NCBI GenBank assembly: GCA_011033025.1
Contig: WFMF01000049.1
Coordinates: 1-64,000, forward strand
DNA from: Beroe forskalii
Taxonomy: Eukaryota; Ctenophora; Nuda; Beroida; Beroidae
Length of the DNA stretch: 64,000 nucleotides
Direction of reading: 5' to 3'
Below are positions 35,516 through 47,800 of this stretch, one piece after another (positions within the stretch are counted from its first letter, which is position 1; every line of letters starts with the position of its first letter). The notes beneath the pieces are model-generated. The model did no database searches and had not been told where the DNA came from. It was given only the letters and a program-made list of their open reading frames with translations. The position numbers and the translations under genes were made by a program.

Positions 35516-37001
35516 ATGTCTGCTACAAAGGTTTCCGTTCCCTGCAACTTTGGTGTGGAGAATCTCCGTGACGAATTCCATGGAAATGTGACCGTGGAAT
35601 TCGAGGATTCCACCTCCATGATGGCCAGTTCCCTGATTTTGTCGTGGAACAGTGAGGTGTTCACCCGAATGTTCACAGAGTACAGACAGACCACTGTAGA
35701 GGTTAAGGACTTCTCCAAGGACGTTGTTGTAATGTTCCTGGAAAGCCTTTACAGTGGCGACCTTGTTCTGGAACAGAGCCATTTCAGAGAGATGAACAAG
35801 ATATCTCACGCTTTCAGAGTGAGATGGATGTCTGAGAAATGCACTGCTGCATTCACCCGATTCTGTGAGTCCTGCTCACAGAATTTCAAGGAAATGGCGT
35901 TTCTTTTCGACGTGGCTATTTACTCTGAAGCTACTCTGAAATGCAAGGATTTGATGGAGGTTGTGAAAGCCACATTTTCCAGAATTGAGAATGTGGCTGA
36001 ACTGTTTGTGAAGCAGTATCTGAGAGAAAACTTCGTAAACATCAAGACAGTGACTGTGGCACACCTCCTTGGAATGTGCGATGGGCAATACATTCCAGTG
36101 TTGCGAGCTGTGAAAGAGCATATCCAGATGGAAGAAGGGATAACAGCCACTGTCCACGCTGTGTTTTCTAATACAGATGTGATGCAGTGCTTGGTGAACA
36201 ACACCCAGTTATACGACGATGTGATGGACGTGCTGTTCAAAAAGTTTGATAATACGAACCAGAAAGATCTGGACTTGGTTAAAAGTTTGACTAAGGCTCT
36301 AAGACACCAGGATGGTGCATCTTCGAGTACCCGTGATGCGACTGTGAGGGAATCAGGTTATACCACGATTCCAAATTTATTCTCCGATGGGAAGCTGTTA
36401 CGGGACGTACCTGACGAGGGTATTGTGAAAGCTCTGTTGGAGGTACCTGGAATCAATACCTTTATGGTCCTAGAATATGCGCATTCTTGTGGGAATGAAA
36501 CTCGTCGTAGAGAAATACTGGAAAGTATTCCTGGTATTTGTACTGCACGATCTCTGTGTATGGTGCCTAGACTGTTTATTAAGAGATTCCGTTTTCCTGA
36601 ACGCTTACAGAACTTATCTCAATCAGTGGTATCTGACAGTGACACAGCGGTTATTGTTGGTACAGAGAAGACAACATTCGAACAATTAATAAACACTGAA
36701 CACTACTACAAGTTCGTATTCCGTCACCCTCAGTGTAACATACAGAACTCAGAATGTGGGTTTATTCTGAAGGTAACTCCAGCTTCACGGAAAGAAACTG
36801 GTAAGTTTAACATGGAGCTAAAAACGGATGATAAGGACTACCCTGCTGACTTGCACTGTCACAGATGCTATCAGCAGTGCTAACATACACCTTGTTATTG
36901 AGCAGTACTACGATGGTAGATGGTCTAAAAGGTGCATATCCTGGTGGGGTAGATCGGAGTACGACAGGGTGTGTAGAATAGGGATTTCTTCGTCAATTTA
37001 A
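35516..37001 (+). CDS. Intronless BTB-domain protein
   Basis: An open frame from ATG 35516 runs 455 codons to 36883. Residues about 12-110 form a BTB/POZ fold (DEFHGNVTVEFEDSTSMMAS, then FLESLYSGDLVL and a BACK-like helical stretch), as in substrate adaptors of cullin-3 ligases. The C-terminal half (VFRHPQCNIQNSECGFILKV) resembles a beta-rich domain and is not assigned. Near 36845 the better codon pattern moves to another frame (LTCTVTDAISSANIHLVIEQ, then YYDGRWSKR) and stops at 37001. One extra C in the CCC of GACTACCCTG would explain this, so the true protein may be about 490 residues. A single exon inside a merlin intron suggests a retrocopy origin or an expanded intronless family. Confidence 0.8.
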
Positions 37002-37029
37002 TCAGAAATAGGACGAGTAGAGTGGTTAC

Positions 37030-37788
37030 GAACATCTTCAATTGTAACAATTAAAACGCCGTGTTCTTGTGATATTTCAATGAATATATCATTCATCATA
37101 GTCATACATTCTGAGAAGTTAATTGGTTAGAACATACAACTGACACGCAACATATTCATATCACTAAGCTCTTATCTTAACTAAATCTATAAGTAATTGA
37201 ATTAAATTAATTTATTAGAAAATGCACTGAATATATAATACGACAATCTACTGTCTGCTATTATGTGAAATACAATATACATTATACAAGATACACAGCA
37301 ATTGGCAATGTCAAGGCACGAGCACTGTACACAGTACACAGTGACGTAATGACGTATGTGAGCTAGTAGAGAGAGAGAGTTCCCGCTCAAACCCTATGCT
37401 TGTCAATACGTCACTGCATACCGACACTCTGTTGCTCAGTGACTCTGTGTCTTGACCTTGTCAATAGCTGGGGAAAATTCTGCCTTTCAGTTGGTCTTGA
37501 TATGTTGGTAAATTAAATAAGAATAACGGTACTGATTTCAGTTTATCATTAATTAATGTTCCATCATCGTATTCCTGTATATATAAGCTTTCTTTAATTT
37601 TGCGTTTAAACATTTTGCTTTCAAACGTTAGTATATCACAGTTCTCAAACGTGATTTGGCAACTTGGATTTGCCGCCAAGTGTTTTCCAACTTCGGTCAT
37701 ACCAGTTCCACTTGTCTTCATGTGTTCTTCAAACCGTGTTCGAAGAGCACGACAAGTCTCACCAATATACCGTCGCCCACAACTACTC
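37030..37788 (-). mobile_element. Penelope-like retroelement fragment with GIY-YIG-type domain, copy 2
   Basis: Read on the minus strand, the segment encodes RRYIGETCRALRTRFEEHMK, the signature of the GIY-YIG nuclease at the C terminus of Penelope-like elements, followed by a tail domain. It is 5'-truncated and shares about 750 bp with 23728-24480, so it belongs to a family present more than once here. It inserted a few tens of bases after the end of the BTB frame. It is a partial, inactive-looking copy. Confidence 0.75.
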
Positions 37789-38125
37789 CAGAAAGCGTCT
37801 ATTTCTTAGTACTATGTGGGGTATTTACCAGTATGACACAAGTGCACAAGCCAGGTTAGTTGTTTACTACGACGTTAGACAGAAGACACTACAATCCACG
37901 ATGGAGCAGTGCGTCACGTACTTAGCTGATAATCAGGTCTTCAGCAGAAATATCAGAGGGTACATCGTAAGAACTGTAATGGGAAGAGCTGGAATTGGAG
38001 AGCGATCGGACGGGTTTACAATTAGCTTATTTTGTCGTTTTACCCACTTAGTTAACCGCGCAATCGCATTAAATATCTGTAAGTATCCAAGCTACATCCT
38101 TATCACCAAGCTAATATCCTCCTAG
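37789..38125 (+). CDS. Coding-like segment after the Penelope insertion
   Basis: A frame open to 38125 reads RKRLFLSTMWGIYQYDTSAQ, ARLVVYYDVRQKTLQSTMEQ and RGYIVRTVMGRAGIGERSDG, with protein-like composition and no low complexity. It starts exactly where the retroelement ends, so it may be the displaced 3' part of a BTB-type gene or part of another lost gene. No domain recognised. Confidence 0.35.
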
Positions 38126-38748
38126 TTGTAAGTTGTAATAACAAGGCAAAATGTTTTGAATTTCAATCCAAAATTTAGAATAAAGGACTTTATTAAGGTA
38201 AACTTACAAATTACATTTTAGCAGAAAATATTGTGGCAATTGGCAATTATATATGCGATGAACTCTGAGTTTTTAAGAAAGGTTTTTACTTTTTTATAGG
38301 TTTTTTATGTAGTTTTTTTTAATTGAGTACAGCAGTAATATGCAATATGCGACCAATAAATGTTTTGACTCATTATATATTATGTACTTCATATTTACTT
38401 CATATGAACTTTTATCTTCGAGCTTTTAAAGATATCGCTTGAAAACTGGCTTTTAATAGTGTAGCTATTAAATGGGTATCAAATTACACTATGTCATAAC
38501 AAACACATGTCATAAACTGCGCCTTGCCTATACGCCTTGCTATACGCGTTTATACTAATAGATCGACGGTTTAAATACCTGTCGTGAGACTACTATAAAA
38601 GTTTGATTAAAGGACTAGCAGACGTCCCGTACGCTTGAACCTTCAAAATGGTTCCATTTATGAGTTACGGTCAACGGATAATATTATACTGCCACTTGCC
38701 ATTCGCCACTCTTGGTAAAACTTCATAAGAGTTGGACTTTCTTGCACG

Positions 38749-41700
38749 TTTTGCACGGCCGTGCAAAAAAACGAAAAAGTCGAATAATTCAAAAACTGGC
38801 ACTTAGAAATTGATGAAACTTGCCAAATTTACTTATTAGACATAGAGAAACATCCCTGAGGAGTTTTATAGAAATCAACGGAGCCGTTTTCATTTTAAAC
38901 ACAAGGAAAGTTTTCAAAAATCAAAAATCGAAAAAGTCGAATAATTCAAAAACTGGCACTTAGAAATTGATGAAACTTGCCAAATTTACTTATCAGACAT
39001 TGATAAACATTCCTGTGGAGTTTTATGAAAATCAACGGAGCCGTTTTTATTTTAAATGCAAGGAAAGTTTTCAAAAATGTATACCGTGCAAAAAATTGAA
39101 AAAGTCGAATAATTCAAAAACTGGCACTTAGAAATTGATAAAACTTTCCAAATTTACTTATTAGACATTGATAAACATTCCTGCGGAGTTTTATAAAAAT
39201 CAACGGAGCCGTTTTCATTTTAAACACAAGGAAAGTTTTCAAAAAATCAAAAATCGAAAAAGTCGAATAATTCAAAAACTGGCACTTAGAAATTGATGAA
39301 ACTTGCCAAATTTACTTATCAGACATTGAAGAACATTCCTATGGAGTTTTATGAAAATCAACGGAGCCGTTTTTATTTTAAACGCAAGGAAAGTTTTCAA
39401 AAATGTATACCGTGCAAAAAATCGAAAAAGTCGAATAATTCAAAAACTGGCTCTTAGAAATTGATGAAACTTGCCAAATTTACTTATGAGACATTGATGA
39501 ACATTCCTGTGGAGTTTTATGAAAATCAACGGAGCCGTTTTTATTTTAAACGCAAGGAAAGTTTTCAAAAATGTATACCGTGCAAAAAATCGAAAAAGTC
39601 GAATAATTCAAAAACTGGCACTTAGAAATTGATGAAACTTGCCAAATTTACTTATCACATATTGATAAACATTCCTGGGAGTTTTATAAAAATCAACGGA
39701 GCCGTTTTCATTTTAAACACAAGGAAAGTTTTCAAAAATGTATACCGTGCAAAAAATCGAAAAAAGTCGAATAATTCAAAAACTGGCACTTAGAAATTGA
39801 TGAAACTTGCCAAATTTACTTATCAGATATTGATAAACATTCCTGGGGAGTTTTATAAAAATCAACGGAGCCGTTTTTATTTTAAACGCAAGGAAAATTT
39901 TCAAAATGTATACCGTGCAAAAAATCGAAAAAGTCGAATAATTCAAAACTGGCGCTTAGAAATTGATAAAACTTTCCAAATTTACTTATCAGACATTGAT
40001 AAACATTCCTGCGGAGTTTTATAAAAATCAACGGAGCCGTTTTCATTTTAAACACAAGGAAAGTTTTCAAAAATCAAAAATCGATAAAGTCGAATAATTC
40101 AAAACTGGCACTTAGAAATTGATGAAACTTGCCAAATTTACTTATCAGATCTTGATAAACATTCCTGTGGAGTTTTATGAAAATCAACGGAGCCGTTTTT
40201 TATTTTAAACGCAAGGAAAGTTTTCAAAAATGTATACCGTGCAAAAAATCGAAAAAGTCGAATAATTCAAAAACTGGCGCTTAGAAATTGATAAAACTTT
40301 CCAAATTTACTTATCAGACATTGATAAACATTCCTGCGGAGTTTTATAAAAATCAACGGAGCCGTTTTCATTTTAAACACAAGGAAAGTTTTCAAAAATC
40401 AAAAATCGAAAAAAGTCGAATAATTCAAAAACTGGCACTTAGAAATTGATGAAACTTGCCAAATTTACTTATCAGACATTGATAAACCATCCTGTGGAGT
40501 TTTATGAAAATCAACGGAGCCGTTTTTATTTTAAACGCAAGGAAAGTTTTCAAAAATGTATACCGTGCAAAAAATCGAAAAAGTCGAATAATTCAAAAAC
40601 TGGCACTTAGAAATTGATGAAACTTGCCAAATTTACTTATCAGATATTGATAAACATTCCTGGGAGTTTATAGAAATCAACGGAGCCGTTTTCATTTTAA
40701 ACACAAGGAAAGTTTTCAAAAATCAAAAATCGAAAAAGTCGAATAATTCAAAAACTGGCACTTAGAAATTGATGAAACTTGCCAAATTTACTTATCAGAC
40801 ATTGATAAACATTCCTGTGGAGTTTTATGAAAATCAACGGAGCCGTTTTATTTTAAATGCAAGGAAAGTTTTCAAAAATGTATACCGTGCAAAAAATTGA
40901 AAAAGTCGAATAATTCAAAAACTGGCACTTTAGAAATTGATAAAACTTTCCAAATTTACTTATTAGACATTGATAAACATTCCTGCGGAGTTTTATAAAA
41001 ATCAACGGAGCCGTTTTCATTTTTAAACACAAGGAAAGTTTTCAAAAATCAAAAATCGAAAAAGTCGAATAATTCAAAAACTGGCACTTAGAAATTGATG
41101 AAACTTGCCAAATTTACTTATCAGACATTGAAGAACATTCCTATGGAGTTTTATGAAAATCAACGGAGCCGTTTTTATTTTAAACGCAAGGAAAGTTTTC
41201 AAAAATGTATACCGTGCAAAAATCGAAAAAGTCGAATAATTCAAAACTGGCTCTTAGAAATTGATGAAACTTGCCAAATTTACTAATCAGACATTGATAA
41301 ACATTCCTTTGAAGTTTTATGAAAATCAACGGAGCCGTTTTTATTTTAAACGCAAGGAAAGTTTTCAAAAAGTATACCGTGCAAAAAATCGAAAAAGTCG
41401 AATAATTCAAAAACTGGCACTTAGAAGTCGATGAAACTTGCCAAATTTACTAATCAGACATTGATTACCATTCCTGCGGAGTTTTATAAAAATCAACGGA
41501 GCCGTTTTCATTTTAAACACAAGGAAAGTTTTCAAAAATGTATACCGTGCAAAAAATCGAAAAAGTCGAATAATTCAAAACTGGCACTTAGAAATTGATG
41601 AAACTTGCCAAATTTACTTATCAGATATTGATAAACATTCCTGGGGAGTTTTATAAAATCAACGGAGCCGTTTTATTTTAAACGCAAGGAAAATTTTCAA

Positions 41701-44300
41701 AAATGTATACCGTGCAAAAAATCGAAAAGTCGAATAATTCAAAAACTGGCGCTTAGAAATTGATAAAACTTTCCAAATTTACTTATCAGACATTGATAAA
41801 CATTCCTGCGGAGTTTTATAAAAATCAACGGAGCCGTTTTCATTTTAAACACAAGGAAAGTTTTCAAAAATCAAAAATCGATAAAGTCGAATAATTCAAA
41901 ACTGGCACTTAGAAATTGATGAAACTTGCCAAATTTACTTATCAGATCTTGATAAACATTCCTGTGGAGTTTTATGAAAATCAACGGAGCCGTTTTTATT
42001 TTAAACGCAAGGAAAGTTTTCAAAAATGTATACCGTGCAAAAAATCGAAAAAGTCGAATAATTCAAAAACTGGCGCTTAGAAATTGATAAAACTTTCCAA
42101 ATTTACTTATCAGACATTGATAAACATTCCTGCGGAGTTTTATAAAAATCAACGGAGCCGTTTTCATTTTAAACACAAGGAAAGTTTTCAAAAAATCAAA
42201 AATCGAAAAAAGTCGAATAATTCAAAAACTGGCACTTAGAAATTGATGAAACTTGCCAAATTTACTTATCAGACATTGATAAACATTCCTGTGGAGTTTT
42301 ATGAAAATCAACGGAGCCGTTTTTATTTTAAACGCAAGGAAAGTTTTCAAAAATGTATACCGTGCAAAAAATCGAAAAAGTCGAATAATTCAAAAACTGG
42401 CACTTAGAAATTGATGAAACTTGCCAAATTTACTTATCAGATATTGATAAACATTCCTGGGGAGTTTTATAAAAATCAACGGAGCCGTTTTTTATTTTAA
42501 ACGCAAGGAAAATTTTCAAAAATGTATACCGTGCAAAAAAATCGAAAAAGTCGAATAATTCAAAAAACTGGCTCTTAGAAATTGATGAAACTTGCCAAAT
42601 TTACTTATCAGACATTGATAAACATTCCTGTGGAGTTTATGAAAATCAAAGGAGCCGTTTTATTTTAAACTCAAGGAAAGTTTTCAAAATGTATACCGTG
42701 CAAAAAATTGAAAAAGTCTAATAATTCAAAAACTGGCACTTAGAAATTGATAAAACTTTCCAAATTTACTTATCAGACATTGATAAACATTCCTGTGGAG
42801 TTTGATGAAAATCAACGGAGCCGTTTTATTTTAAACGCAAGGAAAGTTTTCAAAAATGTATACCGTGCAAAAATTGAAAAAGTCGAATAATTCAAAACTG
42901 GCACTTAGAAATTGATAAAACTTTCCAAATTTACTTATCAGACATTGATAAACATTCCTGCGGAGTTTTATAAAAATCAACGGAGCCGTTTTCATTTTTA
43001 AACACAAGGAAAGTTTTCAAAAAATCAAAAATCGAAAAAGTCGAATAATTCAAAACTGGCACTTAGAAATTGATGAAACTTGCCAAATTTACTTATCAGA
43101 CATTGATAAACATTCCTGTGGAGTTTTATGAAAATCAACGGAGCCGTTTTTATTTTAAACGCAAGGAAAGTTTTCAAAATGTATACCGTGCAAAAAATCG
43201 AAAAAAGTCGAATAATTCAAAAACTGGCACTTAGAAATTGATGAAACTTGCCAAATTTACTTATCAGACATTGATAAACATTCCTGTGGAGTTTTATGAA
43301 AATCAACGGAGCCGTTTTTATTTTAAACTCAAGGAAAGTTTTCAAAAATGTATACCGTGCAAAAATCGAAAAAGTCGAATAATTCAAAACTGGCTCTTAG
43401 AAATTGATGAAACTTGCCAAATTTACTTATTAGATATTGATAAACATTCCTGGGGAGTTTTATAAAAATCAACGGAGCCGTTTTTATTTTAAACGCAAGG
43501 AAAATTTTCAAAATGTATACCGTGCAAAAATGGAAAAAGTCGAATAATTCAAAAACTGGCACTTAAATTGATGAAACTTGCCAAATTTACTTATCAGACA
43601 TTGATAGACATTCCTGCGGAGTTTTGTGGAAATCAACGGAGCCGTTTTCATTTTAAACACAAGGAAGGTTTTCAAAAAATCAAAAATCGAAAAAGTCGAA
43701 TAATTCAAAAACTGGCACGGTATACATTTTTGAAAACTTTCCTTGCGTTTAAAATAAAAACGGCTCCGTTGATTTTCATAAAACTCCACAGAATGTTAAT
43801 CAATGTCTGATAAGTAAATTTGGCAAGTTTCATCAATTTCTAAGTGCCAGTTTTGAATTATTGACTTTTTCGATTTTTGCACGGTATACATTTGAAAATT
43901 TTCCTTGCGTTTAAAATAAAAAACGGCTCCGTTGATTTTCATAAACTCACGTGTTTATCAATGTCTCATAAGTAAATTTGGCAAGTTTCATCACTAAGTG
44001 CCAGTTTTGAATTATTCGACTTTTACACGGTATTATTTTTTGCGTTTAAAATAAAGACTTTATTTTAAACGCAAGGAAAGTTTTCAAAAAGTGCCAGTTT
44101 TTGAACTTTTGGACTTTTTCGATTTTTGCATTTTTGAAAACTTTCCTTGTGTTTTAAATAAAAACAGCTCCTTTGATTTTTATAAAACTCCCACAGAATG
44201 TGTTTGTCAATGTCTGATAAGTAAATTTGGCAAGTTTCATCAATTTCTAATTGCCACTTTTAATTATTCGACTTTTCGATTTTGAAGTTTTGGAATTTTT
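38749..44300. repeat. Satellite array, alternating 157- and 168-bp units, with an inversion near 43717
   Basis: About 30 direct units run from 38765 to 43716. Each holds GTCGAATAATTCAAAAACTG, TTGATGAAACTTGCCAAATT and TCAACGGAGCCGTTTT. Type A (about 157 bp) has ACACAAGGAAAG and lacks the 11-base GTATACCGTGC segment. Type B (about 168 bp) has ACGCAAGGAAAG and contains it. From about 43717 to 44300 the units are inverted, shorter and more diverged. The left border carries a perfect palindrome TTTGCACGGCCGTGCAAA at about 38751. The many open frames are repeat shadows. It lies in the merlin intron. Confidence 0.95.
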
Positions 44301-44816
44301 CCTTGCGTTTAAAATAAACATTGCTCTTATGATGAGCCTAAAACTCCTGAGGAATGTTCATCTATGCCTGATGAGCAGAACTGGTAAGTTTCAGCCGATT
44401 ACAAGATTTGGTTGATGAATTAGGCCATTTCTTGTTCACTCGAATTCTATGTCAATAAGCCGAAATGCCCGATTTCCCGAATATGAATACGTGCAAAAAT
44501 GGAGAAAGTCCTACTGCTTCATAATATTTTCATTCATGTTTTTGTAGCGCGCAAAATTTCATCTAAATGAAAATTTTGCGCGTCTCAATCGTACGCATTC
44601 TGCATGCGCGCCATATGTTATTTACTAACTTTCAGTTCTTCTAAACCCATCGGGCTATTAGGCCAGGGTAGCTGGCGCAAAAAAGAGGATACAGACAAAA
44701 GTCAAAATAACGGTGTGAAATGAAAGGGGGCAGAATGAGCGTAAGGTCGCTAGTCCCCCAAAGATCAGCATAGAAGAATTGCTATAACACCTGATCTCAT
44801 GGTTCCTTGCCCGCAG

Positions 44817-47800
44817 GTTGGACGACTCAGTACAGTCTGAAGAGATCAAGAGTCACCTGAATAGTCTCAAGTCTAAAATGGACGTAAGTTTCTTAAGATT
44901 TTCTTATATGCTGGTTTTAGTTTTACACATTTACACACTTACCTACTAATAGCTTGAGTAAGTAGTAGATAAGCATTCCATAACCCGCAAAATAGGTACC
45001 TGCAACCGTTCTCTCCTCAAATAAGCAAATAGATCGTCGAACATTGGTCGTCAACTCTAGGCACGAACTGAGATCCTTTTCGGCCGTCTGAATCATCCAA
45101 TTCGAAGGAGCTGTATCTCAATCCAAAAATATTGCAAGCGGGGAAGTTTAGAATTGAGCATTTCAATGAGGAAATGAGGAATTTTATTTTGCATAATCGT
45201 AATTCATGTTGTATAGTAATGTGGTTACAAAACAATTATCTTAAACTTTGTTTTATGGTAGATTTGATAATATTAATGTGCCCTAACACATTAATATTAC
45301 CGGGTTTCACACGTATTATCTCTAGTATGTCACATCACACTTCCTCACACTATCAACCGGCATCCTTGTTATCCTTCAGTTTATTCCAGCTGTTACTTAC
45401 CTGCTTTGATAATTCTTAGAAAAGCGTAGTTCCTAATTTCATCGTCACTTTCTATTCCTTCAAAGTACGTCTTAGCAAATTGTACTTTCCCCGAAAAAAC
45501 GAGGTCAGTCCACTTATCATAATTTTCACACGATTGTACTCCGGTTCCATTAACAGTTACCCTGTAGTTATGACCGCTGTTTCTTTTTCCCAAAGAAATG
45601 ATAGACACATCTTCATCATTTTGTATGAGGTATGTGCACAATTGATCAGATTCTTTGCTACCCAACGTCAAATTGATATGAGACACCAGTGGGTCACCAG
45701 TAGTTTGAAATAGAACAATAACCCAACCCAGAATATCAGTATCTTTGTCCATATTCTCGTTATAAATATTGGTTATTATCGCGTAATTTTGTTCGGCTTT
45801 TGTTATGCGGTATTGGAGCAGGTAACTAGAACTATAAGGTGTGAATGTTTCCAGCATTGCTCCATCTGATGAAGGTATTCTTCTCCAATCTGAATAATAA
45901 TGCGAATAAGAGAATTTGAAAATGCCAGACGCCTTTGAATTCCAATGCGCTCTGTGTGTTATTTGTGGTGACTGGAGCTCAGTGCAACCGCCTCCACTGC
46001 ACACTACACAGCCCCTCAATTCTCCAAATTGAAAAGTTAGCAATTTATTAATTTGTTATTTGCCATCATTAATGAGTAAAAATCGTTACCCAGTAGCGAT
46101 TAATGAATGATAACGCCGAACATTGGAGATCTCTTAAACTGGCACTAGTTTAGTATACTACAATGACTGCCTACGACAGATACCAAATTAACCTAGCTAC
46201 ACGAATCCCGGCCAACTCGCCACAAGGAATTAAACAAGGAATTAAGCTAAAACAAATATTTGCCAAAGAGGCACTAACACCTCTGTTTGGACGAAATACA
46301 TTAATTGCATCAAAATTTTTCGAAATCATGAAATATTAAAAAGGCTCAAGTTGCCAAATACAATAAATATCACTAACTAAGTATAATAACGAACCTGTAC
46401 AACTATTGACGGAGTATGCGGTGTACCCGCCCCCGACCGCTGGACACATCCTCCTGACTCTTTCCTCGTACGAGGTCGCAGGTGTGGGTATCACTGACCA
46501 GGAACACCGCACACCCCCGGTATGCCCGGCACCGCACCCGACACTCCCCCACCGAGGTGATGCCGGTATACCCGGCTAGTAGTAATCCGGAGGCCGAGCA
46601 GCCGCCCTGCCAGAGCTTACCGCAGTGCGGTGCTGCGCAAATTAATGAATTACTTAATTACTTAGTCAATTAATTATATTGGCGTGTATGATTCGGCAGA
46701 ACAATAGGATACAGTGGTCGCATCCTAAAATGAGTAAATGACTCTCATCATCATATGAATGAATCACCGTCATGCCAAAACAGTTTTACACAAGATCCCA
46801 AAAGATTGGCATTTCATGGTATTAAAAAGAAAGTTGCTCAGTAATAATAGAAATTGCTGCAGGTACCTTCGCATGTGTACTTGGAGTACGCAATAGAATT
46901 ATCCATCTGAAGTGCATGATTGAGCATCCCAGCAATCCTGCTTCTTTGAAAAGGCCACAAGCATCTACACGGTGGTCCATGAAAATAAAAGCGCAGTCTG
47001 GATGTTCGTGGCACTTTTCCCTGCACGCTCCGATTGGCTCTTTTCCAAGAAATGTGATATGCATTTCCACCCACTCCACGCACCCTCCGCCTCGTATTTT
47101 ACCGCAGTGACCTGGTTAGCAGAGTATAGTAGCGTTACAGTATAGTACAGTATAGTAGCGTTACCCTTTCTCATACCTCTTTAATCAGTAGCAGTTATTG
47201 GCTTCACTGATGTTTAGGTAGTTGTATTTGTTACCTAGTTACAGTCATATTGTACAGTTGTATTTGAAGCGTAAAAAATTCCTCGCAATGATAGTATAAG
47301 GTAATCGGTTCTCAAATGGTAACTATTTATTATACCCATATCAACGTTAACATGCCACCCGTAGCCACTATCATCTCCAATTAATCTACCATGAAAAATC
47401 AAAGAATAAACGAGCTATCTTACCTACTCCACAGTCTAGCTGGTACACAGAATTCGCCCAGCGCCCTCCGGTCCCGCCTCTGCACTCATCAGACACGCCG
47501 TACCTTTTGTACGTTTCTCCAGCGTTGGGAGCTGTGAAACACTGCTTGCCAACTTGCAGTGCAAAGAATTGAAATCCCTCGCTGAGGGCACGGTCCTTGC
47601 ACCATTCGATCGGATCGTTAGTTGTGCTTCTCACTCCGCCACCTACTGCCCTGTCTTCCCTGTCCTTCCAGCAGCCTTTGTTGATAACATTGCAAATTTC
47701 TTGGTTTCCTGGTTTAGTAGATAAACAATTACATCTAATATGTAATTATTTAATTAGAGTTATGAAATAAATTACAAGATTGCGATCCAATAATTCAAAA

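Noticed and set aside
39797-44285. Frames such as MMKLAKFTYQTLINIPVEFY on both strands
   Set aside because: They recur with the satellite unit and break whenever unit length changes, so they are shadows of the array.
44658-44849. Minus-strand frame over the merlin exon at 44817
   Set aside because: It is the shadow of a plus-strand exon that has splice sites, phase and family similarity.
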